Of a DNA stretch of 64,000 nt, positions 42,570 through 53,914 are shown piece by piece. The position numbers and the translations under genes were made by a program. This stretch comes from Alopecurus myosuroides (Eukaryota > Streptophyta > Magnoliopsida > Poales > Poaceae). How positions within the stretch are numbered: the stretch's first letter is position 1; every line of letters starts with the position of its first letter. The notes under the pieces were generated by a model. It worked only from the letters and a program-made list of their open reading frames with translations, did not search any database and had not been told where the DNA came from. The DNA lies in assembly GCA_028641055.1 (NCBI GenBank), contig CM054060.1, positions 309,304,949 to 309,368,948 on the forward strand. The letters run 5' to 3'.

Positions 42570-45334
42570 TATTTCTTATGTGAGAATTTTCTCAAATTAT
42601 CATGCCTAGCTAAAAGTCTTTAAAGAAAAGCACTTCTTGGGAGATAACCCATGGTTTTATTTTTGCTTTGTTTTCCTCTGTTTTATTTGAGTCAAGGGGT
42701 TGTATACTTCTGTAGAAACTCCTTTGTATCTTTATTTTCATTTATTAGTTGTGCCAAGTAAAGTTTCTAATGAAAGTTGGAGTTGGTTTGGGATTTCTGC
42801 GCAGGAAACGGATTTCTACTAACCCCCGTAAAAAATCGTATAATTCACAGAAAAATCAAAATGACCTGAAACTTTTTGTGCTTATTCCTCAGCTAATTAC
42901 TAAACTTTCTCGTTATTTAAGCTTTTTTATTTGAGCATTGTAAGTTCCCCGAACAAATTCGTCTTTACGGACTGTTCTGGTTTTGGCAGATTCTCCCATT
43001 TTTCTTGCATTTGCTCTTTTTTTTTAGAAACTTTGCATTTGCTCTTTTACGATGTCAAGTGGTTTTTTTTGCTTCACGAAACATCAGTGGTTGATCTCAT
43101 GTTTAAAAGTATCAATAGCACTTGTGCCCATACAGAACACGTGGATTTTTTATTGTTTCACTAACCCTCTAATGCGAATTACTCTTTGAGTGTGGTGTGA
43201 AGGAAGTTTTCAAGGGTCAAGAGAAGAGGGTGATATATGTGATCAGCAAGAGTGAAAGGTCAAATCTTGGGTGTGCCCCCATGGTTCATCCCAGAGAATT
43301 CTAAAAATACTCAAGCATCTAACCTTGGGGATGCCCAAGGCATCCCCTTCTTCATCATCAATTTATCACGTCACTTCTAGTGAAACTATATTTTTATTCG
43401 GTCACATCATATGAAATTGACTTGGAGCGTCTGTTATTTTTCATTCAATTTTCTTTTATTTTATTTTGTTTTCCTTTCTGTAATAATATCATTGGAACCT
43501 GGCATCCTTGTTTGGGAGAGAGACACGCTCCGCTTTTTCGTTCGAATACTCGTTATGCTCGTATTCTTAGTTTTTCTTCTAGCTGCTGCAAAAATTCCTG
43601 TTTAGCTCTTGTTTTCATTGCATCTCTTATTTAGAGCTGTTAATTTTAGTAGTGTTATGTTAGTACTCTCATTATTTATTGTTTTATCATTTAGAGAGTT
43701 TTTTTAAAACATATTTTGTATGGTGCTTGATGGGAAAAGAAACTACTTCATTTGGTAAAATTATAATGATGCAAATAGAAGGTTGTATAGACTGTGGCTA
43801 GACTTTTCATATCATCCTAGATGTTATTTTAATTATAAAGTTTAGTGGTTATTTTGTAGCATGATATGTCTCAAATAGATGAGAGTGTTTAATGTGCCAT
43901 CGAAAGAATCATGAGTTGTCCTTGTCATATTGACGCATAAATTTGTGGTGTTCTCCTTTGAATGTTTTATTTGGTTGACTTGGCGCATGCTCACACCATG
44001 TTTATGACTACAAACGAGTCACTAATAGCCTCTATGATAATTTATTTTTTGATCTTGTGGTACCACTTATGCTTTGATGAATGATGTTTATGTCGCTATG
44101 TATGATTATGGCCATTATTGCTCTCTTGATTTGAAGCTCCCAATATTTTGCTAGCCTCCACCTGTACTAAGTATGAGCTCTATTCGTGCAATCCAACTCC
44201 CAGAAACCAAAATATGCCAAACGTATCCACCATACCTACCTACATGTGGTATTTAACTTCCACTCCAAGTAAATTTCTCATGTGTTACCTTTAAAACCTT
44301 CAAAATTACTCCTGTTTTGTGTTCCTGTTTTTGCTCACGAGGACGTAAATAGAGAATCTTTATCTCACTTGTTGATTGGATTTCACACCCTGGACTAGTG
44401 TATTCATCCGCTTATCCAACTGATAGAAGAGCTGTCAGCGGGGTGGCCAGCCTCAAATTAATACAAACAAATTCTCTTCACTATTTTTGCCCCTGATTTA
44501 TCTGTCAAAGCATAATTGTGTAAACAAAACAGAACGAGGGATGACCTTCTACACCAGTTGCGTCCTTCATATGGGAGCCGCTCTTGTGAAGTCTAGTTGG
44601 CTTGTGAAGTATTGTATCTTTTGTTTACTATTCGTTGACATTAGTATACACCACCCTAAAAAATAGACACTCCTCCACGGTATGTGATTGTTGGCAGGCA
44701 CCCGAGGATTTGGTTAGCCATGGTTTGTGTAAGATGGATGGGAGGAGTGTCAAACATTTTGTACCCCTGTTTACTAAAATAAAATCTCTAGCATATAAGT
44801 GATCCATGCTTCCCTCTGCGAAGGGCCTTTCTTTTACTTTTATGTTGAGTCTCCGTCTTCTAACTTTATGCACATTTGAGAGAGCATAGTTGCCATTCTG
44901 AGTTTAATGTGCATTTTTCCTAGAAACATTATTCATATATTCATGATGTGTTATTGTTTGTTATCAAATTATTTGTTGTAGTCTTCCTCATAAACTTTGA
45001 AGGTGTCCTAGCATTTATGTTTTGCCCCACTCTTAAGGACTAGCGAAATATCACTTTGCCATGCTTTCTCTATACTTCAAACAAACGTATAAATTTTGAT
45101 GCATTGTTAGTCATGATCTTTTATTTGTGTTACTTCTCATGATGCAAGGTGAGTGATATGCTTTATTTTTAAAATTTTATTTATCATGCTTGTGTTGAAG
45201 TTCTATGATCTCAGCTTACATATGCTTTTACATTATGGATGATCAAGTTTATGTTGGTAGCATGTCACCTCAGAAATTTTGTGTTTTTATCGTTTACCTA
45301 CTCGGGGACGAGTAGGAACTAATCTTGGGGATGT
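42570..45334 (+). other. G2 internal non-coding region
   Basis: About 2.8 kb of T-rich DNA with only short chance ORFs. It is closely similar to 48660-50994 in G0 and, in reverse, to 23392-26020 in G1. It starts with a conserved block (42601-42653). It contains a hairpin with arms GGGGATGCC and GGCATCCCC around 43325-43345 and ends with a purine-rich tract (CTTGGGGATG) before the 3' LTR. An 18-base direct duplication (gcatttgctctttt core) is present at about 43006-43047 and absent from G0. Confidence 0.65.
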
Positions 45335-46752
45335 TGGTACGTCATAAATGTATCCTTAATTTCTGATGTTCAATGTTGTCTTCATGTTATTTCCTACATG
45401 TTTTCCTTACACTTCATGTCATTTTTATCGATTTCCCGAGACTAACCTATTGATAAGATACCATAGAGCGAGTTCATGTTTTCTGCTGTTTTTAGTTTCA
45501 TAAAATTTGTTCTGGTAATATTCTCGGAATTGGATGATTCAAAACCCAGAAGTCTTAGAAGTCCCGGAGGGTCAAGGAAGTCCAAAGGAGACCCGGAGGG
45601 GGGCCCCGCAGCCCCCACACCATGCATGGCCGCGGGTGGGCCCCTGGCAGCGCCTGGGGGTGGTGTGGGGCCCTCGGGCGCGCACCGCCATTGCCATTTC
45701 GCCTATATATGCCCCTGATGCATCAACCCTAAAAAAATCGGGCTTTTCCACCAAAAACATATGTAGCTCCGCCGCCCTCGCCGACAAGTTTCGGGGGATA
45801 GAAATCTCTGTTCCGGCACCCTGCCAGACAGGGAAGTGCCCCCGGATCAATCTCCATTGAATCCACCGCCTTCTCCATCGCCTTTGCTGTCCCCTATGAT
45901 GAGGAGGGAGTAGTTCTCCCCGGGGCTGAGGGCTCTACCGGTAGCAATGTGTCTCATCTCTCTTTCCCATGGTGTGATCTTTATGTAATCATGAGCTTTG
46001 TAATCTAGTTGAATAAGTAGATGTTACTCTTCATTTGTTATGCTACTCAAGTGGTTTTGTTATTGAGATCTCCGTAGACGCTTTGATCACGGTGTAAAGG
46101 TGACAGTGTGTGCACCATGTGGTTTAGCATGATATTTTTATCTTGTGTTTGATGACCCTATGAAATTGTGGTGTTTGTCTATTACCTTCTAGGGCGCTCA
46201 TAATGACAACGTGGGGTTAACTAGACATGGGAATGCGACTTTGAGGGGTTCTGTTACAGCCCTACGCAATGAATTGGTGTTTGTTATTCAACCGGAGAGT
46301 GGTTCGGAGTAGTGTATTGAAGAGAGATATTTATGCATTCAATTCTGTCATTATTGTTGGGAGTGTTCGCTAGTGAAAGTATGATCCCTAGGCCGTGTTT
46401 CTAAGCATTGAAACATCGTTTACAATCAGTTCTGCTACATGTTTGCTTGCTGCCATTTTTATTTCAGATTGCTATTATCACTTATACACATCCATATTAC
46501 TTGTATTTCACTCTCTCTTTGCTGAACTAGTGCACCTATATAACTTACAATTGTATTAGGTGTGTTGGGGACACAAGAGACTTCTTGTATCGTTATTGCA
46601 GGGTTGCTTGAGAGGGATACCTTTGACCTCTTCCTCCCTGAGTTCGATAAACCTTGGGTAATCCACTTAAGGGAAACTTGTTGTTGTTCTACAAACCTCT
46701 GCACTTGGAGGCCCAACACTGTCTACAAGAGTAGAAGCATGCGTAGACATCA
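45335..46752 (+). repeat. G2 3' LTR (1418 bp)
   Basis: From TGGTACGTC to GTAGACATCA, parallel to the 5' LTR. TATA box CTATATATG at 45703-45711. Followed by the target copy gggtt. Confidence 0.88.
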
Positions 46753-46757
46753 GGGTT

Positions 46758-47845
46758 CTACACCACCATGCCCTCCTCCGAAGTGATGCATGAGTAGTTC
46801 ATCCCTGTACTACGGGTCCATAGAAGTAGCTAGATGGTTGTGTCCTCCACTTTATGCATCATGTTTAGATCTCGTGAGCTGCCTCACACGATCGAGATCA
46901 TCTTTATGTAATGCTACATGTTGTGTTTGCTGGGATCCGATGAATGTTGAATGTTATGTGTTTTGATTATCAATCTATCATGTTATATTCATGCATATGT
47001 TATTTATGATCTTGCATGCTCTTCGTTATTAGTAGATGCTCTGGACAAGTAGATGCTATTAACTCCAAGAGGGAGTATTTATGCTCGATAGTGGGTTCAT
47101 GCCTCCTTTGCATCTGTGCTCGAGTGATAGAAACGTGACGGATGGCGGATGCGATGTTGCCATTAGGGAGAAAAACAACAATGCTTTGTCTAAGGATGAT
47201 TCTATTGTTTACATTACACACTTTGCTTACTGCGATTATTTGTTGCTTGCAACTTAATGCCCAACGTTTGTTCGGATGATATTCGGAGGGTGGATTATTA
47301 GTCATAGATGCAGTTGGATGAGGGTCTATGTATCTTGTTGTAATGCCCGCATGAATCGCATAGTAATCTTTATGTCTTGCATATGAACTACGGTGCAGCC
47401 TTCATTTCTGTCAATTGCCCAGCTGTAATTTGTTCACCACACATGTTATTTATCTTTCACGGAGAGACACCACTAGTGAACTAGGGACCCCGGTCCATTT
47501 TCCTCATACTGATAGTACACACACTGCTTCCACTGTTTTCACACTGCTGCTACAGTTTTCAACTTGTTTTCATATTGTTTTCCACACCATACGTTTAAGC
47601 TCTTTGTGTTCATCAAAACCGGTGAGATTGACAACCTCACTGATTCGTTGGGGCAAAGTGATTTTATTGCGTTGCTGCTGAACCGGTAGTGCAACCTGCC
47701 ATCTCAGTTGCATCAACCTTCTGAAGTTACTCCTTCATCCTTCTGGTCGATTCAACCTTGGCTTCTTTTTGAGGGAGACTTGCTATTGTGCTCTTCATAC
47801 CTTACTCTTGGGGTCTCCCAACGAACATGTGTCCACACTCCATCA
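46758..47845 (+). repeat. G0 5' LTR, piece 3
   Basis: The remaining 1088 bases of the G0 LTR, ending CACTCCATCA. The sequence parallels the LTRs of G1 and G4, including the stretch ending GGTGAGATTGACAACCTCAC. The primer site TGGGCGCCATTGTCGAGG follows at about 47854-47871. Confidence 0.82.
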
Positions 47846-48039
47846 AGAATTTTTGGGCGCCATTGTCGAGGAAGAAGAGAATTTTTGCAAGGGGAGTCTC
47901 TCACTTCCAATCTCTTTACTTTGTTTTAGTTGTTCTTAGTCTATTTTACTTTATATTGTTTTCTTCTCTATATCAAAAACATAAAAAAAAAGTTCTTATT
48001 CTAGTTATCATTTTTATTATCTTGTTGTTTTTCTTCATC

Positions 48040-48657
48040 ATGTTGCTTCCTAAGTTTAGCATGAAAGATCTTCCAGTTGGTAGTGGTTCTATACTCGGAA
48101 AGGATACCATTAAAGAATTATTTAATGATGTCAGTAAGCATGAAAATCTAAAGGAAAAATCCATAGTATAACTTGCTCCAAATTATGAAGCTGCTGCAAC
48201 TTCTCTGATTCACATGTTAGAAACTAGGTTTGTTAACCTTCATCCCATATTGCAGCATATGTTCCTCAACTTAAAAAATATTGAAGTCGTCAAAAAAAGA
48301 AATTATATTTTAGAAACCATGCTTAAAGAATTTGGAGATGTTGCTATATAAGCTATAAAAGTATTCGATCGTTTAAATATTTTAGGCTCATGTGTAGATG
48401 TTGTTGGTGCTCTCAAAAAAGCTGAACCTAAAAATTAAAATGAGGATAAAATACCAGTTTCGTGTAAATTGATAGCATTGCATGAAGCCCAAGAAAAGAA
48501 TTTTGACTGGATTGTTCCTCAGAATCTTTTTTATGAGAATAGTAAACCTAAAAAATCTAAGAGAGAAACATCTAAAACACATTTAGATAAAATACAATGC
48601 ACTATTGAGAAATTGCCTTATCTTGATTTGGATGCTTCTTCACTTGAAAATACTTGA
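48040..48657 (+). pseudogene. G0 internal ORF, internally deleted gag-like protein
   Basis: From the ATG at 48040 one frame runs about 206 codons with three internal stops (48169-48171, near 48350 and near 48436). Its start (Pro-Lys-Phe-x-Met-Lys-Asp-Leu-Pro-x-Gly-Ser) and middle match the G4 ORF at 63467-63994 closely. The last residues (Leu-Asp-Ala-Ser-Ser-Leu-Glu-Asn-Thr) equal the end of the G1 protease. The protein therefore joins a different N-terminal domain to the shared C-terminal tail, with protease and most of gag missing. Function unknown. Confidence 0.7.
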
Positions 48658-48659
48658 AT

Positions 48660-50994
48660 CCAATTTTCTAGGCCTAGCTAAAAGGCGTTAAAGAAAAGCA
48701 CTTCTTGGGAGATAACCCATGGTTTTATTTATTCTTTGTTTTTCTCTGTTTTCTTTGAGTCAAGGGGATGTATACTTCTGTAGCAACTCCTTTATATCTT
48801 TATTTTCATGTATTAGCTGTGCCAAGTAAAGTTTCTTACGAAAATTGGAGTTGGTTTTGGGATTTCTGCGCAGGAAACAGATTTCTACTGTCCATCGTAA
48901 AAAACCATGAAAATCCAGAAAGATCGGAATGACCTAAAAAAATGTGCTAATTCCACAACTTTTTCGTTCTTTAAGTTTTTTGATTTGAGCAGTGTAAGTG
49001 CCCCGAAAAAATTCGTCTTACAGACTGTTCTGAGTTTGCCAGATTCTGCCATTTTTTTTCTTGCATTTGCTCTTTTACGATGTCAAGTGGATTTCTTTGC
49101 TTCACGAAAAATCAGTGGTTGTAGCTAATGTTTAAAAGTATCAATAGCAATTGTTCCCATACAGAACCCATGGATTATTTTATTGTTGCACTCACCTTCT
49201 AATGTGAATACTCTTTGAGTGTGGTGTGAAGGAAGTTTTCAAGGGTCAAGACAAGAGGTGATATATGTAATCAAGAAGAGTGCAAGGTCAAAGATTGGGG
49301 GTGCCCCCGTGGTTCATCCCAGAAAATATTAAGAAGACTCAAGCATCTAACCTTGGGGATGCCCAAGGCCTCCCCTTCTTCATCAACCATTTATCAGGTC
49401 ACTTCTAGTGAAACTATATTTTTATTCGGTCACATCATGTGAAATTTACTTGGAGCGTCTGTTATTTTTCTTTTTGTTTTATTTTTGTTTTACTTGATGC
49501 AATCATATCATTGGAACCTAGCATCCTTGTTTGGGAGAGAGACATGCTCCGATTTTTTGTTTGATTACTCGCCATGCTCGTATTCTTAGTTTTTGTTCTA
49601 GTTGCTGCGAAAATTCTTGTTTAGCTCTTGTTTTCATTGCACCTCTTATTCAGAGCTGTTAGTTTTAGTAGTGTTATGTGAGTACTCTCATGCTTTCTTG
49701 CTGTATTATTTAAATAGTTTTGTTAAAACATATTATATATGGTGCTTGTTGGGAAAATGCAAATAGAAGGTTGTATGGACTGTGGCTAGACTTTTTGATA
49801 TCATGCTAGATGTTATTTTAATTCTAAAGCTTAGTGGTTATTGAGTAGAATGATTTGTCTCAAATAGCTGAGAGTGTTTAGTGTGCCATTGAAAGAAGCA
49901 TGAGTCGTTCTTATCATATTGAAGCATAAATTTTTGGCGTTCTCCTTTGACTTGGCTTGGCGCATGCTCACAAGATGTTTATGACTACGAACCAGTAACT
50001 AATAGCCTCCATGATAATTTAGTTTTTAAACTTGTGGTACCACTTATGCTTTGATTAATGATTTTTATGTCTCTATGCATGATTATGGCCATTAATGATT
50101 TGTCGCTCCCAGTCTTTTGCTAGCCTCCACCGGTACTGAGTATGAGCTCTATTTGTGCAATCCAACTCCCAAAAACCAAAGTATGCCAAATGTTTCCACC
50201 ATACCTACCTACATGTGGAAATCAACCTCCACTCCAAGTAAATTGCTCATGTGCTACCTTTAAAACTTTCAAAATTACTCCTATTTTTGCTCATGAGGAC
50301 GTCAATGGAGAATCTTTATCTCACTTGTTGATTGGATTTCACACCCTGGACTAGTGGCTTCATCCGCTTATCCAAATGATAGAATATCTGGCAGCGGGGT
50401 GCCCAGCCCCAAATTAATGCAAACAAATTCTCTTCACTATTTTTGCCCCTGATTTATCAGTCAAAGCATAATTGTGTAAACAAAAGAGAAAGAGGGATGA
50501 CCTTCTACACCAGTTGCGTCCTTCACCATGGGAGCCGCTCTTGTGGATCCAGTTGGCTTGTGACGTACTGTATCGTCTGCTTACCATTCGTTGACTTTAG
50601 CATACACCTCTCCTAAAAAATTAACATTCCTCCACGGTGTCAAACTTTTAATACCTCTGTTTAATACCTCTCAAATTATTTGCTCTAGTCTTCCTCATGA
50701 ACTTTGAAGGTGTCCTGGCATTTATGTTTTGTCCCACTCTTAAGGACTAGCGAAATACCACTTTGCCATGCTTTCTGTATACTTGAAACAAACGCATAAC
50801 TTTTGATGCATTGTTATTCATGATCTTTTATTTGTGTTAATTCTCATGATGCAAGGTGATTGCTATGCTTTATTATTAAAGTTTTATTTATCATGCTCAT
50901 GCTTAAGTTCTATGATCTCATCTTACATATGCTTTTACATTATTGATGATCAAGTTCATGTTGGTAGCATGTCAACTCAGAAATTATTTGTTTT
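48660..50994 (+). other. G0 internal non-coding region
   Basis: Collinear with G2's 42570-45334 but shorter, with several internal deletions. No significant ORF. It contains the conserved block (about 48671-48722), an imperfect copy of the 9-bp-arm hairpin near 49353-49373, and lacks the final purine tract because the deletion near 50985-51000 removed it with the LTR start. Confidence 0.65.
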
Positions 50995-51398
50995 GATGTT
51001 ATTTCCCACATGTTTGCTATACACTTTATGTCATTTTTATCGATTTCCGGGACTAACCTATTAACCAGATGCCATAGAGCGAGTTCCCTGTTTTCTGTTG
51101 TTTTTAATTTCACAAAAGTTGTTCTAGAAATATTCTCGGAATTGGAAAATTCGAAGCCCGGAAGTATTAGAATTCCCGAAGGTTCCACGGAATCCTAAAG
51201 AGACCCGGAGAGGGGCCAAGGGGGGCCACACCATAGGGCGGCGCGCCCCCTGGTCGTGCCTGGGGGTGGTCTGGCCCCCCAGGTGCCCTCTGACATCGTC
51301 TTTCACCTATATAATCCCCCTGATATATCAACCTTAGAAATATACCACTTTTTCCGAGAAACACCCGAGGTCGTCGTCATCATCATCCCAAGATCGGG
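50995..51398 (+). repeat. G0 3' LTR remnant
   Basis: Similar to bases about 60-460 of the LTR (ATGTCATTTTTATCGATTTCC onwards). Its first ~60 bases and the adjoining purine tract are missing, and after CAAGATCGGGT at about 51398 it switches to an unrelated gag fragment. About 1.1 kb of LTR is lost. Confidence 0.75.
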
Positions 51399-52413
51399 TG
51401 CTCGTAGGAGCCCTTGAAGTTGGCGACAAAGATGAGGGACAACTCCTCAAATGACCAGATGGATGCCTCTGGCGGGTTCATGAGCTAGATGAGGGTGGGG
51501 CCCTTGAGGGCCATGGGAAACCAGTTTGCCATGCACTTATCGTCCCCCTTTGCACCTCCTACGCTGAGGTTGTAAAGCTGCAGGAAGTCGAGGGGAGCGG
51601 TAGTGCCGTCGTAGCGAGATGGCAGCGTGGGGTTGAATTTCGGCGGCTAGGAGACCGTGCAAAGTTGCTTGGTGAATGCGAGGGCGCCACCGACATAGAC
51701 CATGCGCGTGCGTCTCCGTCGATCGTGCGGTTAACGCGGACGGATTTAGCGAGGTCACGGACGGTGCGCCGCTCGCGCTCGTGGCAGTGTTTGATCTGTA
51801 TGCGCATCAGGGGGAGTGCGCAATATCTCGCAGCTATTGCTGCTCTTGTCAGGCACCTTAGTGGTGGGTGCCTTGTCAGCGAACTTGGTGCGCGGATCGC
51901 CTTGCACCTGCAAGGTTACACCGTGAGAAGAGGGCGGCGGGTCATGGTCTGTCGCACTCCTACGATGGCCAGCGCCGCCTCCCTGTGGCTCCCGCGGGTG
52001 GACGTTTGCAACGGTGGCTAGCTACTGGAGGCGGGGCGAGCCAGCGTGTCCTTCCGGTGCGCGCAGGTGCATAAGCAGCTCCTGGACCAGCAATAGAGCT
52101 GCGGTAGGAGTAAGCTGCTCCAGGCATCCATGCGTTCCTGACAGCGGTGGGGGCGGTTTCTAAGACGCAGGCGCGTCTCACTGCGGCGTGTGAGAGGAAG
52201 CTTCCTCCTCAGCTTCGTGTTCGCCGTCCACGCCGGTGGGGTTGCGTCGCGACGCGTTGTTGTTGTTTCCGGTTGGCTCGACCTGCCCCGGTGGCGAGCG
52301 CGCTCGGATCGGGTGAGGCAAAGGTTGGTCCGGGCGGTAGGGGCCATGGTGGCGAGGAAGTGGAGGAGTGCCTTAGCCCCCTACCTGGCGCGCCAAATTT
52401 CTGAGAGGCTTGT
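51399..52413 (-). pseudogene. Gypsy gag fragment with primer site, antisense
   Basis: On the minus strand a TTTGGCGCGCCAGG primer site (about 52386-52399) is followed by a decayed leader and gag. Near 51560-51400 the frames give Asp-Lys-Cys-Met-Ala-Asn-Trp-Phe-Pro-Met-Ala-Leu, then Trp-Ser-Phe-Glu-Glu-Leu and Phe-Val-Ala-Asn-Phe-Lys-Gly, the retrotransposon gag core. A Trp-Ser/Thr-rich region with Tyr-Asp-Gly-Thr and Leu-Gln-Leu-Tyr precedes it. The LTR of this element is not seen because G3 inserted next to the primer site. The C-terminal end is cut at the G0 LTR junction. Composition is much more GC-rich than the neighbours. Confidence 0.7.
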
Positions 52414-53826
52414 TGATACGTCCAAAACGTAACTCCTTTTCTGAACACTTTTGCTATTATTTGCCTCTAAACTTGTGAGTTTGGATACAACTTACATGGA
52501 GTAACGCTGTTTTCAGTAGAATTACCTTGGTGTCTTGTTTTTTGTGCCGAAAAATCAACTTTCGGGAAAATGCCCAGAAAAGAACCTAAGACCTTAAAAC
52601 GCCCGAAGACCCCCGGAGCCAGAAGGACTCTTGGAGGAGGGCCAGGAGGGGGGCATGCCACCCATGGGCGCCCCCTAGGTCGCGCCACCTGCTGGTGTGG
52701 GGCCCCCAGGCACCCCCTCAGGCTCCCCTTTCGACTACTTATCGCCCGTAACCCTAAAACATCAGGGGGGTCGTCATATTCCAAAGAAACACCATAGAGC
52801 GCCGCCGCCACCTCGAAACCCAATTGAAGGATCATAAGTTCCTATTCTGGCGCCCTGCCGGGACGGGGATTCGAAGGAGATCATCGTCATCGTCACTGCC
52901 ACTCCTTCTCCATCAACCATCCATGATTCACCCGTCCATGTGTGAGTAATCCCCGCTGTAGGCTGGGAGGTATGGAAAGGATTGGATGAGATCGATCATG
53001 TAATAAAGTCAGATTGTTAGGGCATAGTGCCTAGTATCCATTGTTAGTGTTTTCTACCGTTGTTGCAACTTGTTATGCTTACTGCTTGACACTTAGGGCC
53101 CGAGTGCCATGATCTCAGATCTGAACATGTTATTGTTTCATGCGTACAATTATGTTTCTTGATCATATCTGCAAGTTGTTTACACATATTGGTCTCCTGA
53201 ACCCGGGGCCCCAAAGTGACGGAAATTGGGACAACCGGAGGGGATGGTTATGATGTGAGGATCACAAGTGTTCACGTCGTGTTAATTCTTTGCTCTGGTG
53301 CTTTATTAAAAGGAGCACATTAATTACCAGTAGTTTCCCTTGAGGCCCTGCTGCAAACGGGCTGGTAGGACAAAAGATGTTGTGCAAGTTTCTCATTGCG
53401 AGCACGTATGACTATATTGGAACATATGCCTATGGTTTGCCTAGAACTTGGATGCTTTACTATTATTATCTGCAATGCCCATGTTTAGATTATTACATGT
53501 ACTATCTTATCCTTGCAACGCCCGTTCATCCATCCAATATTCCTACGGTACTTTCATCCTGCTGTTTTCACAATTGCTCCTTCTGTTTTGACGATTGCTA
53601 CTATTGTTATTATTTTACTACTGTTGTTATTTCACTACTACTATTGCGATAAAACTGTTACCACTGATAAATTGTTGCGAGCAAGTATACTTTCAGGTGC
53701 ATTTTAGTTGAAAACTCATCCGTTAAGGCTTATAAATATTTTTTGGCTCCCCTTGTGTCGAATCAATAAATTTGGATTTTACTTCCCTTGAAGATTGTTC
53801 GGATCCCCTATACTTGTGGGTTATCA
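52414..53826 (+). repeat. G3 5' LTR (1413 bp)
   Basis: From TGATACGTCC to GGGTTATCA. It contains a low-complexity ACT/ATT-rich stretch at about 53586-53650 (repeats of actactattgttatt type). The bases before it (cttgt, 52409-52413) would be the left target copy. Confidence 0.8.
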
Positions 53827-53914
53827 AGACTATTTTCTAGCGCCATTGCCAGAGAGAATAGCTTTATTTATTTGCTCACTTGAACGTGATATTGTTAGCT
53901 GCAAGCTTTTCATC

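Larger units (their letters stand above)
40226..46752 (+). mobile_element. Gypsy element 'G2', non-autonomous, complete with TSD
   Basis: Two plus-strand LTRs (40226-41640, 1415 bp; 45335-46752, 1418 bp) flank an internal region of only 3694 bp. The target duplication gggtt lies at 40221-40225 and 46753-46757, inside the G0 LTR. The internal region holds one decayed acidic ORF and about 2.7 kb of non-coding DNA, with no gag core, protease, RT or integrase. The LTRs differ at roughly a tenth of positions in their first ~165 bases, so this insertion is older than the Tat-like one. The 3' LTR starts TGG instead of TGA by mutation. Confidence 0.88.
21712..51398 (+). mobile_element. Gypsy element 'G0', non-autonomous, host of nested insertions
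   Basis: The 5' LTR starts TGATACGTC at 21712, next to aaggc (21707-21711, the left target copy). It is split twice, by G1 and by G2, and ends at 47845, followed by the primer site. With insertions removed the LTR is about 1.55 kb. A single decayed ORF (48040-48657) and about 2.3 kb of non-coding DNA follow. The 3' LTR is only a 400-bp remnant (about 50995-51398) that lacks both ends. There is no reverse transcriptase or integrase and no room for one, so G0 needed enzymes from another element. The right target copy is lost in the truncation. Confidence 0.8.

Noticed and set aside
51537..52448. Several short ORFs on both strands in the GC-rich gag fragment
   Set aside because: Only the minus-strand frames with gag motifs make sense; the plus-strand ones are shadows.
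53586..53650. Microsatellite expansion
   Set aside because: The ACT/ATT-rich run is irregular and is part of the G3 LTR's low-complexity region, so it is not reported as an independent locus.
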